From contig NBIV01000319.1 in the NCBI GenBank assembly GCA_003194525.1, forward strand, positions 1-64,000: a DNA stretch of 64,000 nucleotides, written 5' to 3'. Each line of letters begins with the position of its first letter. The first letter of the stretch is position 1. Shown in pieces: positions 33,250 to 45,488 of the stretch. This stretch comes from Gracilariopsis chorda. Its lineage: Eukaryota; Rhodophyta; Florideophyceae; Gracilariales; Gracilariaceae. The notes under the pieces were generated by a model. The model was not told where the DNA came from, did no database searches, and worked only from the letters and a program-made list of their open reading frames with translations. Both the position numbers and the translations under genes were made by a program.

Positions 33250-36200
33250 ATGAGGAGAGGAGGGCGAGGTCTGAACTCTGGTGGCGTCCGATCTAACTCG
33301 GGAGGTGCTAGAGACAATTCTTTTGGTGCCAGGTTGAATGCAGGCGGTTCAAGGCAAAACGCTGGTGGTCGTCGCGTCGGCAGTGGTGGAGCACGGGCAG
33401 GAGCTGGAAGACCCCGAAGAGTACCAGCTCCTCCAGCTCCAGATGAGTTGGGAGTAAATGAGAGCGGAGCACACGTTCAAGGACCTATTGTTCCAGTGGT
33501 TGAAGAAGACGAAATTACTCCTGCACCTACTTCGGTTGCAGCAGCAATTAGCACAAGCGCTGCTGGAGCCAGTGGGTCCGCTGCCACAGGTCTAACAACA
33601 TCGTGCCCAATTCCTGGATTTCTGGACTTTGTGAGAGGCCCTCCAAGTCACATTCCACCGCCTCCGATGCCTCCCCCTCTCCCACCGATGCCTGCAGAAC
33701 AGTTACCTATTGCGATGGAAGTGGAAGAGGATGAGATCATCCCTGCTCACTCACAGCCACTGCCACCACACCAGCCTGCTCTGCCACAAATTGAACAAGA
33801 GGAAGAACAGATGCCAGTCCCGATGGAAGTGGAAGAGGATGAGATCACCCCGAATCCCCCACACCCGCCGCCGCAGCCTGTGTTGCCACAAGCTGAACAG
33901 GAAGAACAACAGATGTCTATTTCGATGGAGGTGGAAGCGGATGGGATCACACTGGCTCCCTCACACCAGCCGCAGCATCAGCCACAGCAACAGCTTGATA
34001 CGACGCTCATGCAGTGTGCTGGGCGTCCTGATCGAGGACTTTATCGCGTGTACTATGCGTGGGATTCCGTGGCAGCTCAGGCGAGGAATGATCCGGCCAT
34101 CCGTGCAAGCGTGCCGGAGTTTGAGACGCTTCCCACTTCAGGTCAAAGGCGATGCAGAAGATGCGGCGAACACTCACACACGCTCTCTTCCTGCCCGTAC
34201 GCGGACTGGACATTGAAAATTCATAGCTGCAAGTATTGCGGTTGTGTTTTGATTGGCACAGAGGTCACTGGAGTGTGCTGTGGAATGAAAAGAATGTCAG
34301 GGTGGGGCGTCACGTTCCGCAGAAGGCATAGCAGTGAGTTGTTTCGCAGTCTTTATAGCCTGAGAGCCTTCCACAGCCATTTCCTCCACTTGAATACGCT
34401 CTTCGCGACGACGCAAGCGTTCATGGACATGTCGTATGTGACGGGAGGCGGTCCCTCCTTTCTCAGACTTGAGAGCAACGCAGCTCTCGCTCTGCCCACG
34501 CAGAACCAGAACAACACGTGCTACTGCTTTCTGTGGGGTACTGGTCCGCCTTCCTTGGATCCCTCTCACTATGCACGTTCCAATTTGCGTGCGTTCATTC
34601 AAGATATCAACGTACGAAACATCGTGCCCAAGTTGTACGATGTGATCCAGCCCAAGCCAGACGTGGTGCGTGAGCGGTACCGATCCATGCTTAGCACGCA
34701 ACAACAACAACAAAATGCAGATACCGCCGTCGATATAAGCATGCAGGCAGCAGAAGAGGGATTAGTCGTACGTGGTTTCGAAGGAACCCGAAGTGCCACA
34801 GTCAGTGCTCCTCACGCAGGTGCTGGACCTCTCCCTGAAGATGCTCCTGATGGGGGGCCAACCATGATGAGAACCCTCGTCGTGGATCCAACTGGACTGT
34901 ATCGAGTGGAGTCTCAAGTACCGCGCTTGGTAGAAGGAACCGTAACAGAAGAGCACGCTGCAGTGACGAGTGCTGCTGCTGCTGGAGCAGGGGCGACTGC
35001 GAATGCCACAAACAATGCGCAAGTGCGGTACCGACTTCTAAAACCGGCATCCAAACTTGCAGAGAAGGGCACTTTCCCTCTTCTCTACCCGTACGGTGAT
35101 CAGCACGAACCGTCTCACATTGGCGTGTTTCTGGAGGCAAAGAACTCAACAGAGCAAATCTCAGGTCTCAGCGTCAACGAGTGGAAGCTCCGAAAGCTCA
35201 CCTGGGGTGAGAACGCGAAGAGAAGACTGTACTCAGACAACATCCTTCTGAACAGTGGACCGTTGATGCAGATGTGGATGCTTTTTACCCACACAAACAT
35301 TGAGGACATGCGACTGCGTTTCCTGGAAAGAGAACAACGGGCACGAATTGTACAAGAGCAAGAAATGCAGCAAGCACAACAGCAAACTGGTCACGTGCCG
35401 CAATCCCAGTTCGTGCAACTGGGACGCATCTTTCTGCCCGATGACCCGGTCAACTCAGCAGCATACTGGAAGAACAAGTGCATGGATGTACAAGCGATCG
35501 TGGCGCGATGAAGACCGCCTTCTCTGTTCATTACAATCACCATGAACATCTGGCGAGAGGACATCCAGCGTCTTGGGATGGACACCACCAATCTTGGCGC
35601 ATTTACGGCACGAAGTAACCGCCCTCGACCGTTTGACCGACCGGATCTGATTGCAAGGGTGTAAAAACAGTACGCAAACGACTTCATGAAGGACTAGGAG
35701 AAGAACTCGGAGCAGATCTTCAGATTGAAGTGCCTGTGGCTTGCATCAAAGCTTGAGTTTCAAGAGCGCAATGTGCCTCATCACCACATGCTCGTGTGGC
35801 TCGAAGGAGGTGCGATTGAAGACGTTGATGTGATCGACGAGCTCATTCGTGCAAAACTTACCCTTCCTGGCGAAGACGACGCGTTGCGTGCTCTCATTCG
35901 TTCCATGCACAGGCACCGCCACTCCACTTATTGCCGCAATCGCGCTGGGCGGTGCAAGTTTGGATACGACAGCATTATGACTGTGCCGGAGACGTACATT
36001 GAAGGAGGCACGAATCGCGTTATTTACCGCACAAGAAGGCAAGAAGACCTCAAGATTGTGCCGTACAATCCAAATCTGACCAAGAAGTACCGCTCTCATA
36101 TCAACGTAGAACGCACGCAAGGAGGGGGCGCAGTAGCTTATCTGATGAAGTACACGTTTAAGCAGCCCAAGCTCAGGAGGTGTTGCTCAATGTGAGTGAT

Positions 36201-38666
36201 GCTAATGAGACAGGCACACACAACGAGCAGCAACAAGAGCCACAGGCGCAGAACGACATTCGTGCATACATGCGAGCGCGTGTGGTGGGCGCCGTCAATG
36301 CAGCTTGGAGAATTTTCAAGTTTCGACATGTTCCCATCGTACCAAAAGTAGAGCGACTGGCCATTCACTTGGAAGGAGAGCGCACATTTCTGCTGAGAGG
36401 TCCAAACGAGCTCTTTTCTGCATCACAGCCGTCTACAATGGAGAGATACTTTGCAAGGCCCGAAGCATATGCGAACCTCGACTACCTTTCGTACTTTGAA
36501 AAAGTGCAATTGTATCGCACGCTCACTGCCTGCGTGCTTAACCAATATGACGGAGACAGCACTCAGGTGCCCACAGACGACTGCGATCCGCCCATTTACG
36601 TGGTACAGCGCACGGATGACGAGCAGTACGTCGCAAGGATCAGAGGTGTTTCACCGTCGGACATTGAGCTCTTTGCTCTGCGCTTGCTGCTCATGAACCA
36701 TGGCTCAAGCTCTTATGAAGACGCAAGGACTTTCAACGGACAGCAGTATGGAACGTATCGTGAAACTGCGATTGTAAGCGGACTGCTCGCGGACCGATCC
36801 GAGTTTGATATTGCATTCCAAGAAGCAGTGCAGATATACAGCACGCCCTTCGAGATACGACTTCTGGTTGTCACACTATACCAACAAGGCGCAGACCCAG
36901 AAAAAATGGCCGTCGAAAACTGGGAGGCATTATGTAGCAACATACATACAAGAGATGAGCAGCAACGAAAGCAAGAAATGTATCGACGTGTGGTGGAGAT
37001 CTCAGACCAGCACGGAGGACGACTGCTTCGCGATCACAGCTTCTTCTCCCAACACCTACAGCAGAACCATACAGCATTGACTGAGGCGAATCGAGCTACA
37101 ACAACTCGAGACGCACGAGTGGTGCGAAATTCGTCAACTTTGCAGTCAAGGTACTCCACCTTAATACCCCGCCAAAGGCAAGTCATTGACACCGTCATTG
37201 CCGCATTGCAACCACGACAGGCGCTGCAGGAGCGAACAAGCACTCCTGGAAACGTGTTCTTTGTGCAAGGATCCGCAGGAACGGGAAAGACATACGTGCT
37301 CAACCTCCTTCGTGATATTGTTGAGTCGGAAGGAATGCTCGCCGAAATGACTGCTACAACAGGCATTGCAGCTTCGTTGTACGAAGGTGGCCGCACTTTA
37401 CATAGCCCTCTCGGACTGGGTGTAGCTGATAGGGACAGCAAAAGCAACACTACAGCCACTTTGTCAAAGTACGGTCCCCGATCTCAACGTGCAGAACTGC
37501 TACGCGAAATACAACTGCTCGTCTTGGATGAGGCGTCCATGCTCTCACGAAAGCTTTTCGAACTCATGGATGCGTTGCTCAAAGATCTTCGCTGCAGTGG
37601 AATGGAAAACCCACCTCCCTTTGGGGGCTTGGCCATCGTTCTATCGGGCGACTGCTCCCAGCTGCTTCCAGTGGTGCTGCAGGTGAACATGGAGGCTGAG
37701 CCAAGTGGAAGTGTGAGACGAGTGTAGACAAACATTCTCAACGAATTGCCGTGGAAGAGTGATCTGTGGACATTGTGCTCGGTTCAAGTGCTGTACATCA
37801 CCGAACAAGTACGCCAAGCCGATGATCCGGCATATGCGTCGCTGTTACGTTCCATTGCACGAAACACAATATCCAACAACGCTCCACTACCACTCAGATC
37901 TACCGGTGGCATGCAAACCGCCTACAAATTTCTGTGGAAGTGGCTCACAACACGATGCAAGGAGGATGTGGATCTCAGCAAAATGCTCATTGCCTCCGCA
38001 AATCAGTTGGTCGACGAACAAAATGCGGCAGCGCTGGATCTGTTTCCTGATGAACGCTTTACTCTTCCGTCAGCTACGACGGTACAACCTGACGGTGTAC
38101 CAAACTCAGAGCCCGATGTCACCAATACCTTTGTTCCCGAGTTTGCGTATCAGTATGCACCTACTGGAGTACCGCCTCATATCTTGGACTTGAAGATCGG
38201 TGTGCCAGTTATGGTCCTTCGGAACGTGCTACATCCGGCTGTGGTCAACGGAAAGCTGTTCGTAGTCGTGCGTGTCAATCAATTTACGATGCAGGTGGCT
38301 CGATTCGACGAGAACAGACAGGTGCTCCAACGACAGCTCCTGCATCGTATCGACTTCCAGTTTTCTTTCGCGGACACTCGCATGATTCGAAGGCAGTTCC
38401 CCATTCGTCTTGCGTTTGCAGCTACAGTTCACAAAGGACAGGAAAAAAGCTTGGATGGCTTGGTTGTGGATGTACGATCCAACTTCTTCTGCGTCGGTCA
38501 GTTGTATGTCGCATTGTCGCGCGTTCGAAGGAACGACCATGTGCTACTCCTGCATGACCCGCAGCTTACATCCACAAATGCGCACACAATTCATCCCATG
38601 ACTGTGGCCATTGCCAACCCAGTGGCGCCTGAAGCCATTCAGTTCTGCATCCCTCCACAACCATAA
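33250..38666 (+). pseudogene. Helitron Rep/helicase protein, with stops
   Basis: Nearly complete gene of about 1800 codons. Residues 1-57 are an RGG/GGAR-rich tail ending in GRPRR. Then come Pro-rich segments with a repeated acidic motif (EVEEDEI.P, four times). A Cys/His zinc-binding part (CRRCGEHSH, CKYCGC) precedes the Helitron-like N-terminal domain. Rep follows, with SLFITIT, the HUH-type VPHHHMLVWL near 35773 and the double tyrosine AYLMKYTFK near 36138. From 36180 the frame shifts by one base and a PIF1-type helicase continues: Walker A GSAGTGKT (37269), Walker B VLDEASML, GDCSQLLPV, and GQLYVALSRVR at the end. In-frame stops at 35509 (TGA), near 35662, near 35695 and at 37725 (TAG). 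No OTU or endonuclease domain is attached, as in canonical Helitrons. Confidence 0.9.
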
Positions 38667-38789
38667 TCATATTTCTTGCGTTCTTCGTTGATTGAATTAA
38701 ACTACTTGCTTTTCTGCTTTTGCTTTCTCCACCCTCTTTTTTCCTCACCGCTGTTTATCACTCCTCCACCGCGGCGCGCAGCGCTGCCC

Positions 38790-38813
38790 GCGGCCGAAGG
38801 CCGCTTCCTCTTG
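38790..38813 (+). terminator. Helitron 3' terminal hairpin and CTTG end
   Basis: Perfect 6-bp stem GCGGCC/GGCCGC with a 3-base loop, then TTCCTCTTG. This is the replication terminator structure expected at a Helitron 3' end. Confidence 0.65.
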
Positions 38814-39310
38814 TCTCGAGAGACACATAAGAACTGTCTTTTGTACAGCGATGCAGTTGCAAGATACATCTCAAGCACGTGACGTTTGATAACACCATCA
38901 TGTAAACTTGAATTGAATTCAGACATCTGATCTAGATAACTCACAAATAATCTGAACTACTGGCACGTGACTACAAAAATAGGAAGAAACTACTTAATTA
39001 TCAACTGAGTGAGATTCAATGTGTGATACTTGGTCGGATCCGTCCGTATATAGAACAGTTTGTCCTTTGAAATCTTTGACCTAAGTATACCCTTTGAATG
39101 TACCAGATGCCTAGAGCGATCAAAGATAATATTGTAAAGAGCCTTTAAATGATCTTTTATGTTGCTATGACTCTTTCCCACCTTAATCTTAGCAGAACAC
39201 CTAGGGAATAGACAGTACCACATCTTTTCTTCAAAAGTTGTAGATTTCACGATAACGCCTGTGTCAAATATAATTGATCTCGTAGCTCGCTTTAGTGGGA
39301 AGGGAACCAT
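38814..39310 (-). pseudogene. hAT transposase, N-terminal part with BED-type finger
   Basis: 39310-38990 encodes a BED-like zinc finger: WYCLFPRC, then SHSNIKDHL (Cys-Cys...His spacing of hAT transposases). A second fragment, from 38944, runs into the Helitron end at 38814 with its frame continuing at 32048 on the other side. Together with 30411-32048 this makes one old hAT gene. Confidence 0.7.
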
Positions 39311-39639
39311 CGTATATTTGGGCAGAATCTGAAACTCTTCAAGAACTTTCGGGTGCAGATGTGTTTGTGTGTTGATAGACAGAACTTTTGCTATATTGTC
39401 GGGACAGCTGGATGCTCAGGTTCTTTGTGCTCCGGAAGTAGTTCGTGCAGTAAGTTCTTGGCATTCTTCAATTATTGATGCATGTTGTTGATTATCGTAT
39501 GATGGATCATCAATTGGCCACAGATCCATTGGAAAATTCAAAAAAGAAGCCACTTTGTTATAGACAAATCTTGTTTTCCAATGTTGCTGCTCTTCTTATT
39601 GGAACATGTAGGTTCAATAAAAACAATTATGATTGAGCT

Positions 39640-39960
39640 TTTACGGCCGTAAACTACAGACAAATATTTTAAGTTAAGATTTCAAGTTTGAATGAGCGTT
39701 ATTTGTTTAAAACGCACTCTGATTTGATATTTGAATGGTGATTGGTTGCAAGCTTGAACCATTTGAATGCATTCAAAATTTTGAATGTAAAGTTCAGAAA
39801 CCTTTGGAATGCATTTAACTTGTTGACTGCTGGAAGCAGTCAAAAATATGAATGCATTCAAAGCTACCGTAATGAAGGTTTTTAATGACCGTTTAGTCGA
39901 ATAGAGTGAAAACTGACACCATTCATTTTATCTTAGAAAGTTTAAAACTACTGCGCTCTA
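39640..39960. repeat. Palindrome cluster, possible hAT subterminal repeats
   Basis: TTGAATGCATTCAAA occurs near 39764 and again near 39850, with partial copies (GGAATGCATTT, TTTGAATG) between, and a hairpin GACTGC-TGGAA-GCAGTC near 39825. It lies upstream of the hAT N-terminus, where hAT elements carry transposase-binding repeats. Termini not identified. Confidence 0.45.
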
Positions 39961-40222
39961 CTGATCTTCCAATCTACTGCAATGGGATTCTTCTTCGTGC
40001 TCTTGTAATGTCAGTGTTGATTGAAGCACTGGACAAGACAGACCAGTACTACAATTTGCATGACTTGATTGAGTTTTGAAGTTGAACGGCTGTTGCACAA
40101 GCGCAATACGCGAATTGAATTGCTTCAGTTCCTGGTTGTTTTTGTGCAACATTGTCGTAATATATGCCATAATTATGAATGCGTGACCTAGCTGTTAGCG
40201 TTTGCAACTCAATGAGAAATAC

Positions 40223-40850
40223 TGTAGTGCAATGCCCGGAAGCGGGGGAGCACCGAAAGATGCGCGGGATCTTTCCTCGTTAGAGGTGAGCCCAGTTGGG
40301 AAGAGCCTTCCAAGGGGTGGCACGACTATGTCGGGTTGTAAGGCCGAGGCCACCCGTCGTGACTTGCGCAGGGGGGTTTAGAAAAAAAATAGGTATCCGC
40401 AGCAGCGGTGTGTGGAGGTGGTCGTCCCCTAGAGAGGTGAGGTTCCCACGTGAGTGACACGTGCCAACACGAGCCGTGGGTAGCAGGAAAGCCACTCTGT
40501 AAAGCCAAAAAGAAAGGGGGAGCTGAGTCATGAGCGTCGTGAAGAAGACTAACGGCAGTTCCAGTATATAAACCTTATACAAGGCCGACACCAAGACAGT
40601 TGGAACAACAATCCGAACACCGGGGTTCTTTGGACGGGAAAGGGGGTTAGACATTCCGTATGCTACGGTGCTTCCCTCCGAGGAGGAGTAGAGAACACAC
40701 GAAGGCGGTCAGGTCCAGAGCCAATTCCCCAGGTTGGGGTCCCTTGTTGGGGAAGGTTTACTGGTGCGACGGCAACTCGCCGGCGCACTAAGTACTAATC
40801 ATCCCAGAAATTGGTGTGAAAATGATTAATAGAACTAAAAAAATACTCCA
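40223..40850 (+). repeat. LTR, family A, copy 2
   Basis: Plus-strand copy starting TGTAGTGCAATGCCC and ending AATACTCCA. It aligns with 954-1609 inverted along its whole length. The leader (40851-41030) also aligns up to the position of the first ATG in copy 1, after which similarity stops. So this is a 5' LTR plus leader of a truncated element, not a clean solo LTR. Confidence 0.7.
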
Positions 40851-41238
40851 CGTTGGTGGTTCATGCCCACTACTGTGGCCAACCGCCATTTGACTCTCCC
40901 GTGTCCCACGTGTCAAATTCACTATTAGTGGTCGTAGTTTATGCAATGACTACATTAAGGAAACATTCAGGAAATCAACCAAGTACCAGGAACCTCTCCC
41001 TGATGGCATTGCACTTCAAATACCGAGAAGGCTAAGAAAATAAGAGCCTTTGTAAAAGAGAAACCGACTTGTTATTCTTTACTTCAATTGTTTTCTTCGC
41101 TACGGCATTGTACTAGAACCAAGGATTGTTTATTCAATTTCTACTGATACAATCCATGTCTCGCTTCCTATCTGCCATCTCTTTCCATTTCTTTTGCTCT
41201 TCCAACTTCGTCAAGGACTTCATAAAGCAAAACAGGTT

Positions 41239-43446
41239 CTATCTCGTACGATTCTTGAGCTGCTCTAGCTTTTCTGGTGGAATAGTTGCTTGAACCAACA
41301 CCCACTCCATGTGCCATGGATCCCAACAACTCAAACATATTGCATGTCTGCAGAGAGATACGACTGCCGTTGGCGTGAACCTCCTTCTTCTGCGATACTC
41401 TTTTCCGTTCTTTCGTATGCTGTGACTGTACGGGTACAAAGAGCAATACGAGTCTTTCCCTTTCAAATTTCTGTGAAATGACATTTCCGACAATCGTCTT
41501 CTTGTGTCGTTTGGTCCGTTGTACTTTTGAATCACGTCTCTTATGAACAATGGGGTTATTATAACATGTTCATATGTCTGCTTCTCTGAAGTGGGTGCAA
41601 AACTTCTGCTCTCGCACGTGCCTTCACTTGATATCTCATTTTGTTATGAAGTTCTGTACTCATTTTCTAATTTCCGAGCATAAGCCGCAAACGAAGCAGC
41701 ACGAGAGAAATTGTGACGACGCTCGCAGTATCCGTTGTTATTCTTCACTTTGCCCCATAAATCTGGCCATGCCCCACTGTTTTTTGCTCGAGAGCGTATA
41801 TGAACAACCCCCGTATTGTTCCCCTGTGCGCAAAAAAAATGCTACCAATGATACTAACGATCGGATTTTCGGAAGAGTTTGTAAAACAGAGTGAAGTCAA
41901 TGCCCTGCTGAATTCGTCCACTCCCCGTTCCAAATGATGTCAGTAGACAAGAATGGTAGGCCGTATCATTCGAGCCAGTGGCAGCGTTCCAGTTCGAGCA
42001 AAAATTGATCTATATGCCTGACTTAGGTTGTAGAAAGTTGCATAAGAGTGTAGATCAGTCGCATGTGATGACTACAGCATGTTTTCATATTCCTCTGGAA
42101 TGGGTCTTGCGTCTTTTCCAACCCAGCCAAACGCACTTACCCGGATCAAGGCCAAAACATAACTATACTGAGAGAGTATCAGGTCTTCAAACTGAGAGAG
42201 GCCAGCATAAATAATTTCTGCCCCTCCGCAACCACCACCCTTTGCGACAACAAAACAGACTGTGTCCGTCTTCAAGCAAATTGCCTGATGTAGACACTGC
42301 AGACGATAGTCAGTCGACGGTACCGATTTGTGAAAAACTTTCAAAGCGTCCTCACTTCTGCCGACCTTGGAAACAAAAGGACATGAGTCGAGCTTTCCTG
42401 ACACATCTAGTGCGCCTTCAATTGTTCATACAGCTGTCGTAGTTTTGATCTCTATTGTAAAAACATGACAATTGTCGTCCTGGTCGGTATACGCCATGAT
42501 CCCGTCAGTACTGTAAGACACCATACTGTCCGAGCTTGAGGAGATCAATCCAACCGTCCGGATGTAACTAATGGATTACTTATTGCTTCCGCACATTTTA
42601 CTAATAGATAGCCAATTTGAACCATAACGTGTGTCAAATAACCTCGGCAGCGCCTTCAACACCGGCTTCTCGTTGAAAGATCCTTCTTTCGTTCCGGCAG
42701 TGCTAACCAAAGGTTTCTTAACCCAGGAGTCTAACGTTCGCATGTATAACACGTCCAAAAGCTTTTTTTCAGCTATGAGCTGCTGCGCAGTTGAAAGAAT
42801 CTCTGATTCGTTGTCATCTAAAACAATTGCTCCAGTTTGCACATCTGTTAGAAGCTGCTTGATTTTGTCGACAACTTGAGCTTTTCTGAGTGCGCTAGAA
42901 AGCGATTGTCGCACTCGACTCATCATGGACATTAACTCCCCTTTTGTTTTGGAGTTCAGAGCCGTTTTTGTTGCCGATACCAGAAACTCTTTTGCATTTT
43001 GAAACCTTTTGCAATAGGACAGATGAAAGCGACATTTTCAGGACATGGCACAAATTCTTCAACCGGAGTTCCAATCGTGTGGCGGTCTCAAGTGTCGTAT
43101 CAGGAAACTGAACACTACCATATCCAGTGTCTTTACCGCATACAATATCGGCCAAAGCATAAACATGAGACTTGAAATTCTCAGCCAGCGCACGAACGAA
43201 ATTGCATGTGGTTCGAAAGGTGAACTGGAAGGCTCTGGCTAAGAACCAGCAAGGGTCTTCTGATTGGAGCACAGTCACTTCAACAACGTCCAAGAGAACT
43301 TGTGCAACTTTCGATCGTGACAAATGTAATGCACTTTCAGCGTCATATTTTTCAAAAACACCCTGGAACTCTTCAAGATCATCACGAGAAGCGATATGAT
43401 TGTATCCTGGCTTTGGTACCAATTTAAACTTCGAGGCTTTGAACAA
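41239..43446 (-). pseudogene. PD-(D/E)XK nuclease-like domain upstream of piggyBac-like C-terminus
   Basis: Decayed minus-strand gene read across several frames. 43446-42895: helical N-terminal part of unknown type. 42932-42300: a nuclease-like domain with GSFNEKPVLKALP, then VGLISSSS...YSTDGIMAY and FTIEIKT, giving D (42506-42504), E (42452-42450) and K (42446-42444) in a D-x17-E-x-K arrangement, followed by LHQAICL...VCFVVAKGGG. This is the layout of YqaJ/lambda-exonuclease-like folds. 42230-41895: ARMIRPTI..Y then RGVDEFSRAL, like the late GVD segment of piggyBac transposases. 41550-41239: a Cys-rich end (YCSLYP, then SLCRHAICLSCWDPWH) like piggyBac cysteine-rich domains. Several stops and frame changes. 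The combined architecture is my inference from motifs. Confidence 0.6.
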
Positions 43447-44213
43447 TTCATTGTTATTATGTTTTTATTACAGAGTGAAAAGGTAGGTAATATTATTTCT
43501 GAGTGGAGTATCATGTGACGTTTTGACTACTGCCGACGTAAATCTGACTCCCTGCCTCCACTTTGGTGTCGGCGGGGCAGCGAAACCTGTACAAAGAGGC
43601 AACTAGAGAAGGTCTGAGTTCTCGAGTCGATAGGTTAGGATGCGAATGCGTCCCGTGTATGGATCCCGGAAAGGGTGACCTGAGGTGCACCCAACGCAGG
43701 CTAAGACGGGTGCTGGATGGGGTCTTTTTTTTCAGTTGGAGTCTCGGCAATCAGGGAAGCCTCAAGGTATAGGTACGACGAGATGTCTAAGGATATTAGC
43801 TCCAGCGGGGGCGGTCCTCACTTGTTGGGTATGATCGTGCTATATGGCTAGGCAGTAGACCTGGAAACAGTATATGGCCGTCCATAGTTGTGACGTCAGC
43901 GGATCTCATTGTGAGCCGCTGCTGTCCAGTTTTGGAGCGATGCGTGCCTCTGGTCCTTCAAATCGCCGTACTGGCGCGGCCTAATACTTGTCTTTAGTCA
44001 GTGACTTCACTGACCCTAGAACGGCAAAAATACAAGGGAGAGTTAAAGAGAGGGTCAGAAGGCGTGACTGTAGCGTCTGTGCCTGCTTCTCTAAGAGAGC
44101 TGGTGTTGGTTACATGGCATTGTGGTGCATGACTCGAGCAGTAGTAACTGAGGGGTGGTGGCGCTCGTCTTAGGGACCTGCCTAGTAAAAGAACTGGCAA
44201 GTGCTCGAAGAGA
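43447..44213. other. Leader of the tyrosine-recombinase retroelement, unresolved
   Basis: No recognisable gene; frames such as 43563-43772 are unassigned. The string CATGTGACGTTTTGACTAC near 43510 weakly resembles the inverse of CACGTGATAAGTTTTGACAAC near 48530, which could be a terminal inverted repeat of the retroelement, but the match is too short to rely on. Confidence 0.3.
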
Positions 44214-45442
44214 GTGCCAGGTGACTGCTGGCCTTATTTAAGGCAGCGCGCAGTCTGGAGCATCCCTCGTAAAAAGCGCAAACCTGTGCCACGGGAAAAG
44301 TGGCCCTTGGAGCGGTCTGGATTAGCCGCTCGACGAGATTGGGGACCTGCTACAACAACAACACCGACCGTTTGTTTGCAACTGTGTGCTCGACTAGAAG
44401 CCAGTCGAGGACAAGCCCTGGAACTATTCAGGGCAGAGTTTGGCCAAAGGGCATTCGAATACCTTGGAAAGTGCAAGCAGAGCAAAGTCGTGCTGCCTAA
44501 CGCTTTGCTGCGGGAGTTTGACGGAAACCTCAAAGGGAAAGACGTTGACGCTATCCTGCTGCAAGTCAAGGATAGGACCTATGCTTTAGTAGGTAAGTAG
44601 AACAGCCCTGAAAAGGAAGAGCTGCGGACGAAACTGAAGAGGAGTTCTCTTTGGATAGCAGTAGTGAGGATAGAATTGAGAGGGTAGCACCCCATACACC
44701 ACGTCATCTTGAAACCCCTGACTTGGCGTCTGTAATTCAGGCTCTAGCGAGGATGCAACGCAACGGTGAACAGGACTGCGATGAACTACGCAAAGAGCAT
44801 GCCTCTCTTCGGAGAAAGCTTCAGAAGTTCCAAGAACGCTAGCAGAGAAAAGTATTTACTGGAAGTTCTGAATCGAGCCAGGCGCGAAGAGCTTGAAGGG
44901 AACGACGACCTTAAGGCAAGTGGAACTTCGGACTCGGAGGACGACTTTTGGAGCGCAAAACCTTCTGCTTCGACTTCCAACAAGTCTAATAAACGATCCT
45001 TTAAGAAGTTGGCGCGCCGGCCTTTCCCGGATCAGGCAGTTCTCGTGGAATCTCGGGAAGGATAGAACATGTTAAGAAAGGCTTTGAACAATTACCCGAC
45101 AGTCTCCGCTTGAATGAAGCTCGGCATTTGAGTGGAAATCGAAATAAGCGCGAAGCGGCCGCACTGGCAAGAATCATCGACTGAATCATTAATTTTCTGG
45201 GTATTATAAGCGCAAAGGACGAACCTGTGGTTGGGCTTGCAATCCGCCGTCTGGCAGCTGTAGTAATGGCAGACATAACCGGGACCTGGTATACGGCGCG
45301 TGAATTGGGGGAAGAGCAGGATGACTTGGTGAGCGAAACTCACCGACGACGATTGCTTAAGTCGGGTAAATTGAGAACATTACTCTCGACTTCGACGAAA
45401 AAGGATAAGTCTGCCTTGTCGGAAGACAGGGAAACGACATGA
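44214..45442 (+). pseudogene. ORF1 (capsid-like) of the DIRS-like element
   Basis: Plus-strand fragments in order: 44214-44600 (basic start, then LLREFDGNLKGKDVDAILL), 44651-44842 (LRKEHASLRRKLQKFQER, coiled-coil-like), 44766-45065 and 45227-45442 (GLAIRRLAAVVMADI). They are helical and charged as expected for a gag-like protein, but no domain is certain. Assignment rests on position upstream of RT. Confidence 0.45.
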
Positions 45443-45488
45443 GGCGTCTTTAGAAAAAAGACAACAACGTATAGTGCACTGAGGTACG

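Larger units (their letters stand above)
32049..38813 (+). mobile_element. Helitron (6.8 kb), inserted in the hAT gene
   Basis: The left end starts TCTCAACACCCC after an A; the right end has the hairpin GCGGCC-GAA-GGCCGC (38790-38804) followed nine bases later by CTTG and then a T. Helitrons insert between A and T without duplication, start with TC and end with a hairpin plus CTRR. CTTG is one base off that consensus. Strong support comes from the target: joining 38814 to 32048 puts the hAT fragments on the two sides in one reading frame. The element carries a Rep/helicase gene with a few stops. Confidence 0.75.
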
